A stretch of DNA of 64,000 nucleotides from Thermodesulfobacteriota bacterium (GCA_024274915.1 JAJSAC010000068.1:1-64000), one strand, 5' to 3'; positions 46,652 to 57,392 are shown, counted from the stretch's first letter. Program-made: numbers and translations. Notes: a model not told the origin generated them from the letters alone.

Positions 46652-47212
46652 ATGATCAACGCAGGAGCCGTCAAGCCCAATATGAAGCTGGAGATTGACG
46701 GAGAGCCCTATTTGGTGGTTAGCGCAGATCACGTTAAGCCTGGTAAGGGCCAGGCTTTTTCACGCTTTAAGTTAAAGAACCTGAAGACTGGGCTGGTGGT
46801 GGAGAAGACCTATAAGGCGGGAGAGAAGCTTAAGAAAGCCGATTTTCTGGTGAAAAAGGCCCAGTATCTCTACAACCAGGGGGACGAGTACTACTTCATG
46901 GACCTGGAGACTTATGAACAGGTCATGATACCTGCCCATGTGCTTGGTAGGGATAAGGACTTTCTAGCAGAGAATATTGAAGTGAAGCTTCTTATCTACA
47001 GGGGGGAGCCTGTGGGTATAGATCTCCCCACGGCTGTGGACCTGAAGGTGGTAGAAACGGAGCCTGGGGTGAGGGGGGACACTGCCTCGGGAGGGAGTAA
47101 ACCTGCCAAGCTGGAGACGGGAGCCGTAGTCCAGGTGCCTTTCTTTGTCAACGAGGGGGACGTGGTCAGAGTGGACACCCGGACGGGGGAGTACGTGGAG
47201 AGGGTGAAGTGA
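46652..47212 (+). CDS. efp: Elongation factor P
   Basis: [22 protein letters not shown]...[33 protein letters not shown]. Confidence 0.97.
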   Translation: MINAGAVKPNMKLEIDGEPYLVVSADHVKPGKGQAFSRFKLKNLKTGLVVEKTYKAGEKLKKADFLVKKAQYLYNQGDEYYFMDLETYEQVMIPAHVLGRDKDFLAENIEVKLLIYRGEPVGIDLPTAVDLKVVETEPGVRGDTASGGSKPAKLETGAVVQVPFFVNEGDVVRVDTRTGEYVERVK

Positions 47213-47670
47213 TGGACATTAAAGACTTGTTAGAGTTGGTCAAAGAACTGGCAGATCTGCCGGTGGGTGAGCTGGAGTTGGAGATTGATGGAGTGAAGCT
47301 GAAGCTGAAAAAGGCAGGGGTTCAGCCGGTTGCCGAAAGGGTGGAAACTCCAGCCCAGTCCGTGGCAACCCCTTCTCTTCAGCCCGTTTCTCCTACCCAG
47401 GATGGCACTCCCCAGTTTCCCCCAGATGCTGTGGTCATTCGTTCGCCTATAGTGGGCACTTTTTACCGTGCTCCATCCCCTGAGTCTCCCCCTTACGTGG
47501 ATATAGGAGATGTGGTGGAGAAAGGGCAGACCCTTTGTATCATAGAAGCCATGAAGATCATGAACGAGATTGAGTCGGAGGTTCGGGGGGAGATTCTGGA
47601 TATATTGGCGGAAAACGCTGAGCCTGTGGAGTACGGTCAGCCACTTTTTTTGGTCAGGCCCCTCTCTTGA
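47209..47670 (+). CDS. accB: Acetyl-CoA carboxylase biotin carboxyl carrier protein
   Basis: [40 protein letters not shown]. Confidence 0.97.
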   Translation: MMDIKDLLELVKELADLPVGELELEIDGVKLKLKKAGVQPVAERVETPAQSVATPSLQPVSPTQDGTPQFPPDAVVIRSPIVGTFYRAPSPESPPYVDIGDVVEKGQTLCIIEAMKIMNEIESEVRGEILDILAENAEPVEYGQPLFLVRPLS

Positions 47671-47673
47671 GGT

Positions 47674-49008
47674 ATGATAGAGCGGGTTCTCATAGCCAAC
47701 CGCGGGGAGATAGCCCTTCGTATCTTGAGGGCGTGTCGTGAGCTTGGGGTAGAGAGCGTTGTGGTCTATTCTGAAGCCGATGCTTACTCCCTTCCTGTCC
47801 AATTGGCCGACAAGGCCATCTGCATAGGTCCTCCTGAGCCCATCAACAGCTATCTCAATGTTCAGAGTATCATGAGCGCCGCCGAGGTGGTGAAGGCCCA
47901 AGCGGTGCATCCAGGGTATGGTTTTTTGGCGGAGAACCCTGAGTTCGCCGAGATCTGTTTAGCGTGTGATTTAGCCTTTATAGGGCCACCCCCCCATGTC
48001 ATTAGGCTCATGGGTGACAAGGCAGAGGCCAGAAAGCGGGTGGCCTCCTGGGGAGTGCCGGTGATCCCTGGTAGCCCAGGGGAAGTGGACACAGAGGAAG
48101 AGGCCTTGGCCATTGCCCAGGAGATTGGATATCCCGTTCTCATGAAGGCGGTGGCTGGTGGCGGTGGTCGGGGGATGCGTTTGGCCAGGGATGAAGATGA
48201 GCTGAGACAGGTCTTCAACACGGCCCGTTCCGAAGCAGGAGCGGCCTTTGGCCACGCTGGTCTCTACGTGGAGAAGTTCGTTCATCCTGCCCGTCACATC
48301 GAGGTTCAGGTACTGGCCGATGGTGAAGGCAACGTGTTGGTCTTTGGTGAGAGGGATTGTTCCATCCAGAGAAGGCACCAGAAGGTTTTGGAGGAGGCCC
48401 CCGCTCTAATATCCCAAGTACTCAGGGAACGCCTCTTTCAGGATGCTCGGCTGGTGGCTGAGAAAGTGGGTTACGTGAGTGCTGGTACCGTGGAGTTTCT
48501 GGTGGATGAAGAAGAACGCCACTATTTCATCGAGATGAACACTCGGATCCAAGTGGAACATCCTGTCTCTGAGATGGTTACAGGCCTGGATCTGGTGAAG
48601 GAGCAGATAAAAATCGCCTCGGGGGTGCCCCTGGAGCTGGAGCAGAAGGACGTGGTTTCTAAGGGCTGGGCCATAGAGTTTCGTATAAATGCCGAGGATC
48701 CCCGCTCGTTTAGACCTTCACCTGGTAAAGTGGAGCGGTGGGTGGTACCCGGCGGACCCGGGGTGAGGGTTGATACGGCCCTCTATCAGGGGTACGAGAT
48801 GCCCCCCTTTTACGATTCTCTGGTGGCCAAGCTCATCGTTTATGGTAGGGATAGGGAGGAGGCCTTGAGCCGGGGTAAAAGGGCTTTGGCCGAATTTAAA
48901 GTGGAGGGGATACAAACCACCATTCCCCTGCATGAGGCCATACTGGGATCTGAAGAGTTCAGAGAGGGAAAATGTCCTGTGGATTGGTTAGAGAGATTTG
49001 TCTGGTGA
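47674..49008 (+). CDS. accC: Acetyl-CoA carboxylase biotin carboxylase
   Basis: IANRGEIALRILRACRELG...KAVAGGGGRGMRLARDEDEL...ERDCSIQRRHQKVLEEAP. Confidence 0.97.
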   Translation: MIERVLIANRGEIALRILRACRELGVESVVVYSEADAYSLPVQLADKAICIGPPEPINSYLNVQSIMSAAEVVKAQAVHPGYGFLAENPEFAEICLACDLAFIGPPPHVIRLMGDKAEARKRVASWGVPVIPGSPGEVDTEEEALAIAQEIGYPVLMKAVAGGGGRGMRLARDEDELRQVFNTARSEAGAAFGHAGLYVEKFVHPARHIEVQVLADGEGNVLVFGERDCSIQRRHQKVLEEAPALISQVLRERLFQDARLVAEKVGYVSAGTVEFLVDEEERHYFIEMNTRIQVEHPVSEMVTGLDLVKEQIKIASGVPLELEQKDVVSKGWAIEFRINAEDPRSFRPSPGKVERWVVPGGPGVRVDTALYQGYEMPPFYDSLVAKLIVYGRDREEALSRGKRALAEFKVEGIQTTIPLHEAILGSEEFREGKCPVDWLERFVW

Positions 49009-50020
49009 TGTGAAGAACTCTATCTTGGTCGCAAAATTTTCGGCTCTGGGGGATGTGGTACATACCCTCCCCGCTGTCAGGGTGCTAAGAGAGAGCTACC
49101 CTGATCACCGCATTGTATGGGTGGTTAGGAGAGGTATTGACTCCCTCCTTAAGCACGTCCCTTTTGTGGATGAAGTTGTGGCTATGGATCCTGGCTACAA
49201 GGGATTTAGGCAGGCATTAGCCAGGGCAAAATTGGAAAAGCCAGTTATGGCCTTTGATTTTCAAGGTCTTATCAAGAGCGGACTTTTCACATACCTCTCT
49301 GGGGCCCCTGTGAGGGTAGGATTCCATCCCCGTCAAGCCCGAGAGCCCTTGGGGGGTTGGTTTGTGAACACAAGGGTTAAGGTAGACCCTTCCCTTCACA
49401 TAGTGGAGCAGTTGGTCATGATAGCGGCCAACGGGAGAAGGGTGCCCGTTCCTTCCTTTGGCCTTGAAGTGGGTTCCAGGGACAAGGAGAGGGTCCAGAC
49501 CTTTCTCAAGGTCTTGGGGATAGATGGACCCTATCTGGTCTTTTTACCCGGGGCTGGCTGGTCTACAAAGAGGTGGCCGGTGGAGAGCTATTCCTGGTTG
49601 GCTAGGGAGGTATTTGCTCGCTACAATGTCCCATCGCTGGTGCTGTGGGGTCCTGGGGAAGAAGAGTTGGTGGCCCCTTTGAGGGGGAAGGGCCACGTGA
49701 GGGTAGCCCCTTCCACCTCTATGGGAGAGATGATAGCGGTGTTAGAAGGGGCTTTGGTGGTTGTTGGGGGAGACACAGGCCCCCTCCACATAGCAGCGGC
49801 CTTGGGGAGGCCTACCTTGGGGCTCTATGGTCCTTCATATCCTTGGAGGAACGGTCCTTATGGCAACGACAGTTTGATTTTGGAGGTTTCATGCTCTCGC
49901 AAGGGGTGTTACAAGAGGAAGTGCAAAGATCCCTGTGTGGCTTCCATCCCTAGGGAAGCGGTTTGGGATGCCCTGAAGGTGATGGTGAAGGATGAGCTGG
50001 ATCTCCAAGGGGAGGGATGA
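48998..50020 (+). CDS. Lipopolysaccharide heptosyltransferase family (GT9) glycosyltransferase
   Basis: SALGDVVHTLPAVRVLRESYPDHRIVWVVR; LPGAGWSTKRWPVESY; GGDTGPLHIAAALGRPTLGLYGPS. Confidence 0.95.
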   Translation: MSGDVKNSILVAKFSALGDVVHTLPAVRVLRESYPDHRIVWVVRRGIDSLLKHVPFVDEVVAMDPGYKGFRQALARAKLEKPVMAFDFQGLIKSGLFTYLSGAPVRVGFHPRQAREPLGGWFVNTRVKVDPSLHIVEQLVMIAANGRRVPVPSFGLEVGSRDKERVQTFLKVLGIDGPYLVFLPGAGWSTKRWPVESYSWLAREVFARYNVPSLVLWGPGEEELVAPLRGKGHVRVAPSTSMGEMIAVLEGALVVVGGDTGPLHIAAALGRPTLGLYGPSYPWRNGPYGNDSLILEVSCSRKGCYKRKCKDPCVASIPREAVWDALKVMVKDELDLQGEG

Positions 50021-50976
50021 TGGGTGCTGGCAGGGCCCTTGTGACGGGAGTGGCAGGTTTCATAGGATCCCATCTGGCTGAGCGTTTGTTAGAGGAAGGA
50101 TGGGAAGTGGTGGGTATAGATGCCTTTATTGATTATTATCCCAGGTGGATGAAAGAAAGGAACTTGGAACCCCTTAGTTCTTGGGACACCTTCTCTTTTG
50201 TGGAAGGGGACATCATGGAAGTAGGCCTGGAGAGATTTGGCGCCGGTGTGGAGGTGGTCTTTCACCAGGCAGCTCAGGCGGGTGTAAGGGCCAGCTGGGG
50301 ACAGTACTTTCAGATTTACACCCATTGCAACATCCTGGTTACCCAGAGGCTCTTGGAGTTTTTCAAGGATAGGCCCTTGAAGCGCTTCGTATATGCCTCG
50401 TCTTCATCCGTTTACGGCAACAATCCCGATCTCCCTCTAAAAGAGACCAGTCTACCCCAGCCCCGATCTCCCTACGGTGTCACAAAGTTGGCAGCGGAAC
50501 ATCTCTGTCTCCTTTACCATGACAATTTCAGTGTTCCCGTTGTCTCTTTGAGATACTTTACCGTATATGGTCCTGGTCAACGTCCCGATATGGCATTTCA
50601 CAAATTCATCAAGGCTATGTTGGAGGATGAAGAGTTTCCCGTTTACGGGGACGGCACCCAGACCCGGGACTTCACCTATGTATCCGACATCGTGGAGGCC
50701 AATCTCTTGGCTGCTGTTCGCTCCGGCGTGGAAGGGCAGGTTTTCAACATCGGTGGTGGAAGCAGAAAGCCATTGTTGGAGACTATTGCCTTGCTGGAAA
50801 AGGTGATTGGGCGCAGGGCCAGGCCTGTTTACCGGGAGCCTGAGAGAGGAGATGTCTCCCACACCTGGGCCAACGTGGACCAAGCCGAGAAACTCCTGGG
50901 CTATAGTCCTACTGTGCTCTTGGAGGAGGGACTTATGCGGGAGGTGGAGTGGATCAAGGCCCTTTATAAGAGGTAA
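50017..50976 (+). CDS. NAD-dependent epimerase/dehydratase
   Basis: LVTGVAGFIGSHLAERLLEEG; ASSSSVYGNN; SPYGVTKLAAEH. Confidence 0.95.
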   Translation: MMGAGRALVTGVAGFIGSHLAERLLEEGWEVVGIDAFIDYYPRWMKERNLEPLSSWDTFSFVEGDIMEVGLERFGAGVEVVFHQAAQAGVRASWGQYFQIYTHCNILVTQRLLEFFKDRPLKRFVYASSSSVYGNNPDLPLKETSLPQPRSPYGVTKLAAEHLCLLYHDNFSVPVVSLRYFTVYGPGQRPDMAFHKFIKAMLEDEEFPVYGDGTQTRDFTYVSDIVEANLLAAVRSGVEGQVFNIGGGSRKPLLETIALLEKVIGRRARPVYREPERGDVSHTWANVDQAEKLLGYSPTVLLEEGLMREVEWIKALYKR

Positions 50977-51058
50977 CGGCCCAAAGTTTCGTGTTTTGGG
51001 AAGTCTTTAAACATGGAATTTGGGTCTAGGGCACTGAACGATACTTGTGGGGGCTGTC

Positions 51059-51331
51059 ATGGAGCGGGTCCACATTTGGGTGTCGGGGAAGGTTCAGGGG
51101 GTATGGTACCGGGCCACCACTGTGGAAAAGGCCAGGGAGCTGGGGCTTAGGGGTTGGGTGAGGAACCTGCCGGATGGTCGGGTGGAGATTGTGGCCGAGG
51201 GTCCCAGGGGAGCCTTGGAGAAGCTCATAGCCTGGTGCCACGAGGGGCCTCCCCTGGCTGTAGTTGATGAGGTAAAGGTGATCTGGGAGCCCTACACCGG
51301 AGAGTTCCTCAACTTCTCCATTGCCTATTGA
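51059..51331 (+). CDS. Acylphosphatase
   Basis: VHIWVSGKVQGVWYRATTVEKARELGLRGWVRNLPDGRVEIVAEGP. Confidence 0.95.
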   Translation: MERVHIWVSGKVQGVWYRATTVEKARELGLRGWVRNLPDGRVEIVAEGPRGALEKLIAWCHEGPPLAVVDEVKVIWEPYTGEFLNFSIAY

Positions 51332-51498
51332 GTCTTTAAATTTAGGCCTATCCCGGAAAGGTTGGCCTGGCCTTCCTCCAGCTAGACTTCCTGTCGGTTT
51401 TCTCCAAAGCCACCGCCTTCGGTGGGGGATGTACCAGGGGTCTCCTGTTGCGGCCTATTTGGAAATATGGGAAACCCTTCTCTCAAAAAGGAGGGGCT

Positions 51499-52995
51499 AT
51501 GGTTTTCTTTCTCTCTCTTTCACCAGTGCTGGTCATCTTTGTTCTGGTGGTCTTTTTTCGCCTGGATGTCTTCAAACTGGCGGTGATCTCTTTCCTCTAC
51601 ACGGCTACCGTGGCCTTTCTCTTCTTCTCCACGTCCCTCAAGGTCCTCGCCCTGGCCTCCCTGGATGGGGTCTTGACTACCCTGCCCCTGCTACTGGTGG
51701 TCTACACTGGCATTCTCATCTCCCACTTTCTTCTAGATAAAGGCTCCCTTCAGCGGCTCACGGCCACCTTTTCCCAAGGGATTCAGGGTGGGTTCAGGAA
51801 AGCTCTCCTCATCTCCGCTGGCTTTGGCAACTTTTTCGAGGGGGCTGGGGTTATAGCCGAGCCTGTGGTAGCCCCTATGCTCTACTCGGCGGGCATCTCA
51901 CCCACGGGTTCTGCCGTTTTGAGTATCTTGGGTTATGCAGGACTTATGCACTTAGCCTTGGCAGGGGTTATCGTCACCGTTCTGGCCAATGTGACATCAC
52001 TGCCTCCCCAGGGGTTGGCCATGTATCTGGCCGTCTTATCTTTTCCCGCCACCTTCTTTCTCTATCTCGCCGTTCCCTTTTTTATTGGTGAATCCAGGGT
52101 TTTGGCTAAAAATCTAGCCCTCATATTTGCCCTCTCTTTGGTCATAACCCTCTTCGCCTACCTGACGGTGAGATTTGTAGGGTTTTCCATTTCGGCCATG
52201 ACGGGGGGCTTAGCAGGGATGACCTTTTTATTCTTCCTTTACAGGGTCAAGCCAGTCATAACCTGGGATAGGTTCAAAGATGTGGTGCCCTTCTTTTTCA
52301 TCTTCCTCTGCTTAGCTTCCGTGAACCTGGTACCTTCCGTAAACGCCCTTTTTGCTAGAGATCTGGCCTTCCAGGTGAGGGCAATACCCGTTCACGCCAT
52401 AACCTTTAGACCCCTGGCCAGTGCTTACCTCTATCTATTCGCTGCTTTTCTCATTGCCTACCGCCTTTTTGCTGAAGAAGGGGACAGGGTGGGAAACTAT
52501 CTCAGGGTATCGTTCCAAAAAGCTGTGAAGCCCCTGGTGAGCATGGCTCTCTTTGGCGCCATGGGTTCAATCATCGCTTTTTCAGGGTTTACAGGGGACT
52601 TCTCCTCACTGGTGGCGTCCCACAACATGGCCCACAGTTTAGCCCAAGGTCTCATCCGGTCTACGGGCCCCTTCTATCCCCTTTTTGCCCCCCTCCTGGG
52701 GTGGATGGGTACCTTCCTCACAGGCTACGGCGTGGCTTCTATCATGCTCTTCGGCAAGCTCCAGATTGCCACGGCAGACATGCTGGGTGTCTCCCGGACC
52801 CTTCTGGCTGCCTCTCTCACCGTTGGGGCCAGCGTTGGGAGTATCTCCAGCCCCTTTAAGATCGCCATAGCCTCACCCCTTTGCAATGCCGTGGGGCGGG
52901 AGGGAGAGATTCTCAGAAAGTCTATCCCCATTGGTATAGCTGTCTCCCTTCTAGTAGGTATGTGCAGCTATGGAATAGGTTATTTTGTGAGGTAA
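51499..52995 (+). CDS. LctP-like (L-lactate permease family) transporter
   Basis: Polytopic; [28 protein letters not shown] resembles LctP loop; ATG at 51499. Confidence 0.75.
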   Translation: MVFFLSLSPVLVIFVLVVFFRLDVFKLAVISFLYTATVAFLFFSTSLKVLALASLDGVLTTLPLLLVVYTGILISHFLLDKGSLQRLTATFSQGIQGGFRKALLISAGFGNFFEGAGVIAEPVVAPMLYSAGISPTGSAVLSILGYAGLMHLALAGVIVTVLANVTSLPPQGLAMYLAVLSFPATFFLYLAVPFFIGESRVLAKNLALIFALSLVITLFAYLTVRFVGFSISAMTGGLAGMTFLFFLYRVKPVITWDRFKDVVPFFFIFLCLASVNLVPSVNALFARDLAFQVRAIPVHAITFRPLASAYLYLFAAFLIAYRLFAEEGDRVGNYLRVSFQKAVKPLVSMALFGAMGSIIAFSGFTGDFSSLVASHNMAHSLAQGLIRSTGPFYPLFAPLLGWMGTFLTGYGVASIMLFGKLQIATADMLGVSRTLLAASLTVGASVGSISSPFKIAIASPLCNAVGREGEILRKSIPIGIAVSLLVGMCSYGIGYFVR

Positions 52996-52997
52996 GG

Positions 52998-53021
52998 TTG
53001 GGTTTCTTACCAGAAACCCAA
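52998..53021 (+). terminator. Hairpin after LctP-like gene
   Basis: TTGGGTTTC TTACCA GAAACCCAA, perfect 9-bp stem. Confidence 0.5.
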
Positions 53022-53122
53022 GATCTTTGATTCTTATGAGTTGGAATAAGCCCCCTCTCCTTGTAAATTGGTCCCTGGCTCCTTATTGTTACTGGATAAC
53101 CAATATTGATGAGGAGGGGAGT

Positions 53123-54568
53123 ATGTCCCTAAAGGTCTACAACACCCTGGGCAGAAAAAAAGTGGAATTTTCTCCCCAGAAGGAGGGGAGAGTGGGTATG
53201 TATGTGTGTGGTGTGACGGTTTATGACTACTGCCACATCGGCCATGCCCGCTCTGTCTTGGTGTTCGATATGATTTACCGCTATTTGAAGGCCAGGGGGT
53301 TTGATACCACCTATGTGCGTAACTTTACTGACATAGATGACAAGATCATTAGTCGGGCTCACCAGGAAGGGGTGGACTTCCGGGAGGTCTCCGAGAAGTT
53401 TATAGAGGCCTTCTACGAGGATATGGATGCCCTCAAAGTAGAGAAGCCCAATGTGGAACCCAAAGCCACGGAGCACATCAGGGAAATGGTCGAGATGGTT
53501 AGGGGGTTGGTGGCCGAAGGCCATGCCTATGTGGTGGACGGGGACGTGTATTTTGATGTCCTGAGCTTCCCTGAGTATGGCAAGCTGTCGGGCCGGACCC
53601 TGGAGGAGATGAAGGTAGGGGCTAGAATTGAAGTGGGCGAGAAGAAGAGAAATCCCCTGGACTTTGCCCTGTGGAAAGCCTCCAAACCGGGAGAGCCTGC
53701 ATGGGATAGCCCCTGGGGTCCTGGGAGACCGGGATGGCACATCGAGTGTTCCGTTATGTCCATGAAGTACTTGGGTGAGACCCTGGATATCCACGGGGGC
53801 GGGCTGGACCTCATCTTTCCTCACCATGAGAATGAGATTGCCCAGTCTGAGGCCTACACGGGCAGGCCCTTCTGTCTCCACTGGGTCCACAATGGTTTTG
53901 TAAGCGTTGAGGGGGAGAAAATGTCTAAGTCTTTGGGCAACGTCCTCCTTATACGGGACATGGTGGAGGAGTACCATCCTGAGGTCTTGAGGCTTTTCTT
54001 GCTCTCTACCCACTATCGCAACCCTATCGACTTTTCCCGGAGAGGACTGGAAGAGGCCAAGGAGGCCATGAACCGCCTCTATCGTACCTTGGGGGCTGTG
54101 AGGGATGTGGGTGCGTCTGAGGGAGGGCCTACCACCCGTGAGGGCAAGGAGGCTGCGGCCAAGCTTGGGGAGAAAAGAGAGGCCTTCTACGCAGCCATGG
54201 ACGACGACTTCAATTCGGCCCTGGCCCTGGCCAAGGTTTTTGAGGGGGCCAGGGAGCTGAACCGCTTCTTTAAAGAGAGTGGCGAGAGTCAGGAGGAGAA
54301 GGCCCGAGTTGTAGGGGTGTTTATGAGTCTGGTAAAGCCTGTGAGGGAGGTTTTTGGCATCCTGGAGATGGACCCACATGAATGGTTCATGGGCGGAACA
54401 AAGGGGCTTCCCCTGCCTGTTGAGGAGATCGAGAGACTTATCCAGGAGCGCCAAGAGGCCAGAGAGTGCAAGGACTGGGCCCGGGCCGATGCCATCAGGG
54501 ATGAACTGAAAGCCAAGGGGATTCTTCTGGAGGATACTCCTAAAGGAACTATTTGGAGGCTGGCATGA
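53123..54568 (+). CDS. cysS: Cysteinyl-tRNA synthetase
   Basis: [18 protein letters not shown] (HIGH); [20 protein letters not shown] (KMSKS); ATG at 53123. Confidence 0.97.
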   Translation: MSLKVYNTLGRKKVEFSPQKEGRVGMYVCGVTVYDYCHIGHARSVLVFDMIYRYLKARGFDTTYVRNFTDIDDKIISRAHQEGVDFREVSEKFIEAFYEDMDALKVEKPNVEPKATEHIREMVEMVRGLVAEGHAYVVDGDVYFDVLSFPEYGKLSGRTLEEMKVGARIEVGEKKRNPLDFALWKASKPGEPAWDSPWGPGRPGWHIECSVMSMKYLGETLDIHGGGLDLIFPHHENEIAQSEAYTGRPFCLHWVHNGFVSVEGEKMSKSLGNVLLIRDMVEEYHPEVLRLFLLSTHYRNPIDFSRRGLEEAKEAMNRLYRTLGAVRDVGASEGGPTTREGKEAAAKLGEKREAFYAAMDDDFNSALALAKVFEGARELNRFFKESGESQEEKARVVGVFMSLVKPVREVFGILEMDPHEWFMGGTKGLPLPVEEIERLIQERQEARECKDWARADAIRDELKAKGILLEDTPKGTIWRLA

Positions 54569-55416
54569 AGAGATGGTTGGCTTTGGGGTTGATGCTGGCC
54601 TTTTCTGCTCACTTTTTAGGGTGTGCCGGGGCCCAAGTGGAGCGGGGGGACAGGCTGAGAATACTCTACACCGGTGACACCTGGGGCTTTCTGGTCCCCA
54701 CCGGGTGAGGCTGTAACAAGACTGGCGGTCTTGCCAGGCGTAAAACTTTGATAGATAGGGCTCGGGCCACGGGGCCCGTGCTGTTGGTGGATACGGGCAA
54801 CGTGTTTGCTTCTCCCTATGTCTGGTCGAGACGTAGGGGGAAACAACGGGAGGCGTTTCTAGCTGGGGTCTATAGGTCTTGGGGATACCAGGTGCTGGCT
54901 CTGGGCTGGGGGGATTTTAGGACCCTTCAGGATGGCATAGGTAGGGATCTGCCCTGGGTCTCGGCCAATGGATCGGCCCCTGGGGTGAGACCCTTCAGGG
55001 TGGTAAGAGTGGGCCCTTGGAGAGTGGCGGTGACGGGGGTGACAGGGAAGGGGAAATATCCTTCTACCATGGACTGGAGGAGGCCCCGGAAAGCCCTGAA
55101 AGAGGCGCTGATGGAGATGCCTAAAGATGTGGACCTGATCCTTCTCCTCTTGGCTTCTCCTGCGATGGGGAGGGGATTATCCTTGAAGGATGTGGACCTC
55201 GCCCTAGGGGGGGTCTTTGGTAGAGGGGTGGACAGGAGACAGGGGCCTCCCTATGTCTTCTGGCTCAGGATACCCCGGGGAGGCCAGGTGGGTATGGTCA
55301 CCCTGGAGAAGGGTGAGGAAGGGTTGAGGTTGGTCTCTTTTAGGCCCTATAGCCTAGATTCTAAGGTGCCCGCTGCCCCCCGGATAAAGGAGGAAATCCG
55401 GGCCCTGATAAGGTAG
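54565..55416 (+). CDS. Putative selenoprotein: lipoprotein related to metallophosphatase/5'-nucleotidase-like proteins, Sec encoded by TGA at 54706-54708
   Basis: ATG overlaps cysS stop (ATGA). [81 protein letters not shown]... A single in-frame TGA; frame is open from 54565 to 55416 otherwise. Confidence 0.8.
54720..54745 (+). promoter_or_regulatory. Candidate bacterial SECIS element downstream of the UGA
   Basis: After TGA: GGCTGTAACAAGA-CTGGC-GGTCTT-GCCAG-GCG; 5-bp stem with GGTCTT apical loop whose first G is 19 nt after the UGA. Confidence 0.7.
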
Positions 55417-55418
55417 CC

Positions 55419-56546
55419 ATGGAAGTTACTTCCTTCATTGTCATGGACATCTTGGAGAGGGCCAAGGAGCTGGAGGCCCAGGGAGTGGATGTAGTCCACA
55501 TGGAGGTGGGTGAGCCCGACTTCCCCACTCCCCCCGAGGTTATTGAGGCAGGGGTCAAGTCTCTCCACGACAGGCTGACGTCCTACACCCAGAGCGTGGG
55601 TATACCTGAGCTGCGGGAGGCTATCGCAGGGTATTACTGGGATCAGTACCGTCTGGAGATTGAGCCTGATAGGATCATTCTTACCCCAGGTTCTTCCCCT
55701 GCCCTCTTGGCTGCCATTGGCATTGTGACGGAAGGGGAGAGGGTGTGTGGTCTTCCGGACCCTGGGTATCCATGTTACAAGAACATGCTCCGTTTCCTGG
55801 GAGGCAGGTTTGTGCCTCTTCCCGTGGAGGAAGAGACTGGGTTCAAGGTCCTTTCCCACCAGTTGGAGGGCATAGGGGCGCTGGTGCTCAACTCACCTGC
55901 CAATCCCACGGGAGCAGTCTATGGTCGAAGGGAACTGGAGGCTCTGGTGGAGGAGGCACAGAGGCGGGGAGTAGCCCTTGTCTCCGATGAGATCTACCAC
56001 GGCATCACCTATGAGGAGCCCGCACCGTCGGTTTTGGAGTTTTCCCAAGACGCCATTGTGGTCAATGGCTTTTCCAAATTCTTCCTCATGACAGGCTGGC
56101 GTCTAGGTTGGTTGGTGGTGCCCAGGGGGATGGTCCGATTGGTTCAGTCCATCGCCCAGAACCTGTTCATCTGCCCCCCGGCGGCGGCCCAGTACGCTGC
56201 TCTGGCTTGTTTCCGGGAAGAGGTCCTGTCCCAGTTTAGGGAGAAGGTGGAGATCTATCGTAAGAGGCGGGATTTCATTGTTGGTGCCCTTAACGACATG
56301 GGTCTGGAGGTGGGGATAATGCCCCGAGGGGCCTTCTACGTGTATGCCAAGGCTTCTAGGTTTACCCGGGATTCCTTCACCTTTGCCAAGAGGGCCCTGG
56401 AGGAAGCCTATGTCGGCATCACTCCCGGGGTGGACTTTGGCGATAACAAAACCCATCTGTACGTGCGTTTCTCTTATGCCAATACCCTGGAGCGCCTGGG
56501 AGAGGGTATGGGGCGTCTCAAGGAGTGGCTGGGTACTCTGATCTGA
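55419..56546 (+). CDS. Pyridoxal-phosphate aminotransferase class I/II
   Basis: MEVGEPDFPTPPEVIEAG; LNSPANPTGAVY; VSDEIYHGITYE; VNGFSKFFLMTGWRLGWLV. Confidence 0.95.
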   Translation: MEVTSFIVMDILERAKELEAQGVDVVHMEVGEPDFPTPPEVIEAGVKSLHDRLTSYTQSVGIPELREAIAGYYWDQYRLEIEPDRIILTPGSSPALLAAIGIVTEGERVCGLPDPGYPCYKNMLRFLGGRFVPLPVEEETGFKVLSHQLEGIGALVLNSPANPTGAVYGRRELEALVEEAQRRGVALVSDEIYHGITYEEPAPSVLEFSQDAIVVNGFSKFFLMTGWRLGWLVVPRGMVRLVQSIAQNLFICPPAAAQYAALACFREEVLSQFREKVEIYRKRRDFIVGALNDMGLEVGIMPRGAFYVYAKASRFTRDSFTFAKRALEEAYVGITPGVDFGDNKTHLYVRFSYANTLERLGEGMGRLKEWLGTLI

Positions 56547-56550
56547 AGCC

Positions 56551-57321
56551 ATGGCGGTTGTTACCCTCATCACCGATTTCGACTATTCTCCCTATCCCGG
56601 CACCATGAAGGGGGTGATCCAGGCCCTGGCCCCCAAGGTTACGGTGGTGGATCTATATCACCACGTTCCCATGGGCAATGTGGCTGTGGCGGCTTACGTG
56701 CTTTATCATTCCTTTGGATTTTTCCCCTTTGGCAGTGTCCACGTGGCCGTGGTGGACCCTGGGGTGGGGAGTGACAGGCGGGTGCTGATGGCCCAGGCGG
56801 GGAACCACCTCTTTGTGGTTCCCGATAATGGCCTTTTGAGCCTGATCCTGGAAAGAATAGACAGGGTAAAAGTCTTTGCCTTGAAAAGGTGGGAGTTTAC
56901 CCTGCCCCAATTGAGCGCCACCTTTCATGGTCGGGATGTCTTTGCCCCCTTGGGAGCCTGGCTAGCCCGGGGGGTCCCGTTGCCCATGTTGGGATGTCTC
57001 GTGGATGATCCCCTTCGCTTGGATCTGCCCCAACCCCGCTGGGAGGGGAATAGGCTTGTGGGAGAGGTATTGTGGGTAGACCCCTTTGGCAATCTGGTCA
57101 CCAATATAGAAAGGGGAGGGGTAGGGGGCCGGTCCATCCGTCAGGTGAGGGTGGTCCGTGTGTCCCTGTCTATGGCTTCCTGCTATGCCCATTTGGCCCA
57201 GGGGGAATTGGGAGCCATCTGGAACAGCTGGGGCCTTTTGGAGGTTTTTGCCAACGGGGCCAGTGCCAGGGAGATTCTAGGAGTGGGACCAGGAGCATCC
57301 GTGGAACTGGTATTGGCGTGA
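56551..57321 (+). CDS. SAM hydroxide adenosyltransferase (DUF62 family)
   Basis: LITDFDYSPYPGTMKGVIQA; HVAVVDPGVGSDRRVL; VVPDNGLLS; FHGRDVFAPLGAWLARG. Confidence 0.95.
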   Translation: MAVVTLITDFDYSPYPGTMKGVIQALAPKVTVVDLYHHVPMGNVAVAAYVLYHSFGFFPFGSVHVAVVDPGVGSDRRVLMAQAGNHLFVVPDNGLLSLILERIDRVKVFALKRWEFTLPQLSATFHGRDVFAPLGAWLARGVPLPMLGCLVDDPLRLDLPQPRWEGNRLVGEVLWVDPFGNLVTNIERGGVGGRSIRQVRVVRVSLSMASCYAHLAQGELGAIWNSWGLLEVFANGASAREILGVGPGASVELVLA

Positions 57322-57392
57322 GCCCTGCCCCTTCTATCTTTGTCCTCAAACAGTTCCCTCCATCCTTTTAGAAGGAATTTTCTTAAATAACC

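Noticed and set aside
51332-51498. Possible riboswitch upstream of the LctP-like gene (CACCG-CCTT-CGGTG hairpin)
   Set aside because: Only a short isolated stem; does not fit any riboswitch class I recognise.
53129-54454. 441-aa antisense ORF opposite cysS
   Set aside because: His/Pro/Leu-rich translation typical of a shadow ORF over a GC-rich real gene.
54565-54708. Interpretation as a nonsense-mutated pseudogene
   Set aside because: There is only one stop, it is UGA, it sits at an expected Cys position, and it has a SECIS-like stem-loop at the right distance. Pseudogene remains the main alternative until selenocysteine machinery is confirmed.
54748-55416. Stand-alone TTG-start CDS as listed in the ORF track
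   Set aside because: The same frame continues upstream through a single TGA to a lipoprotein signal peptide and a start overlapping cysS; starting at 54748 would remove the conserved GGLARR region.
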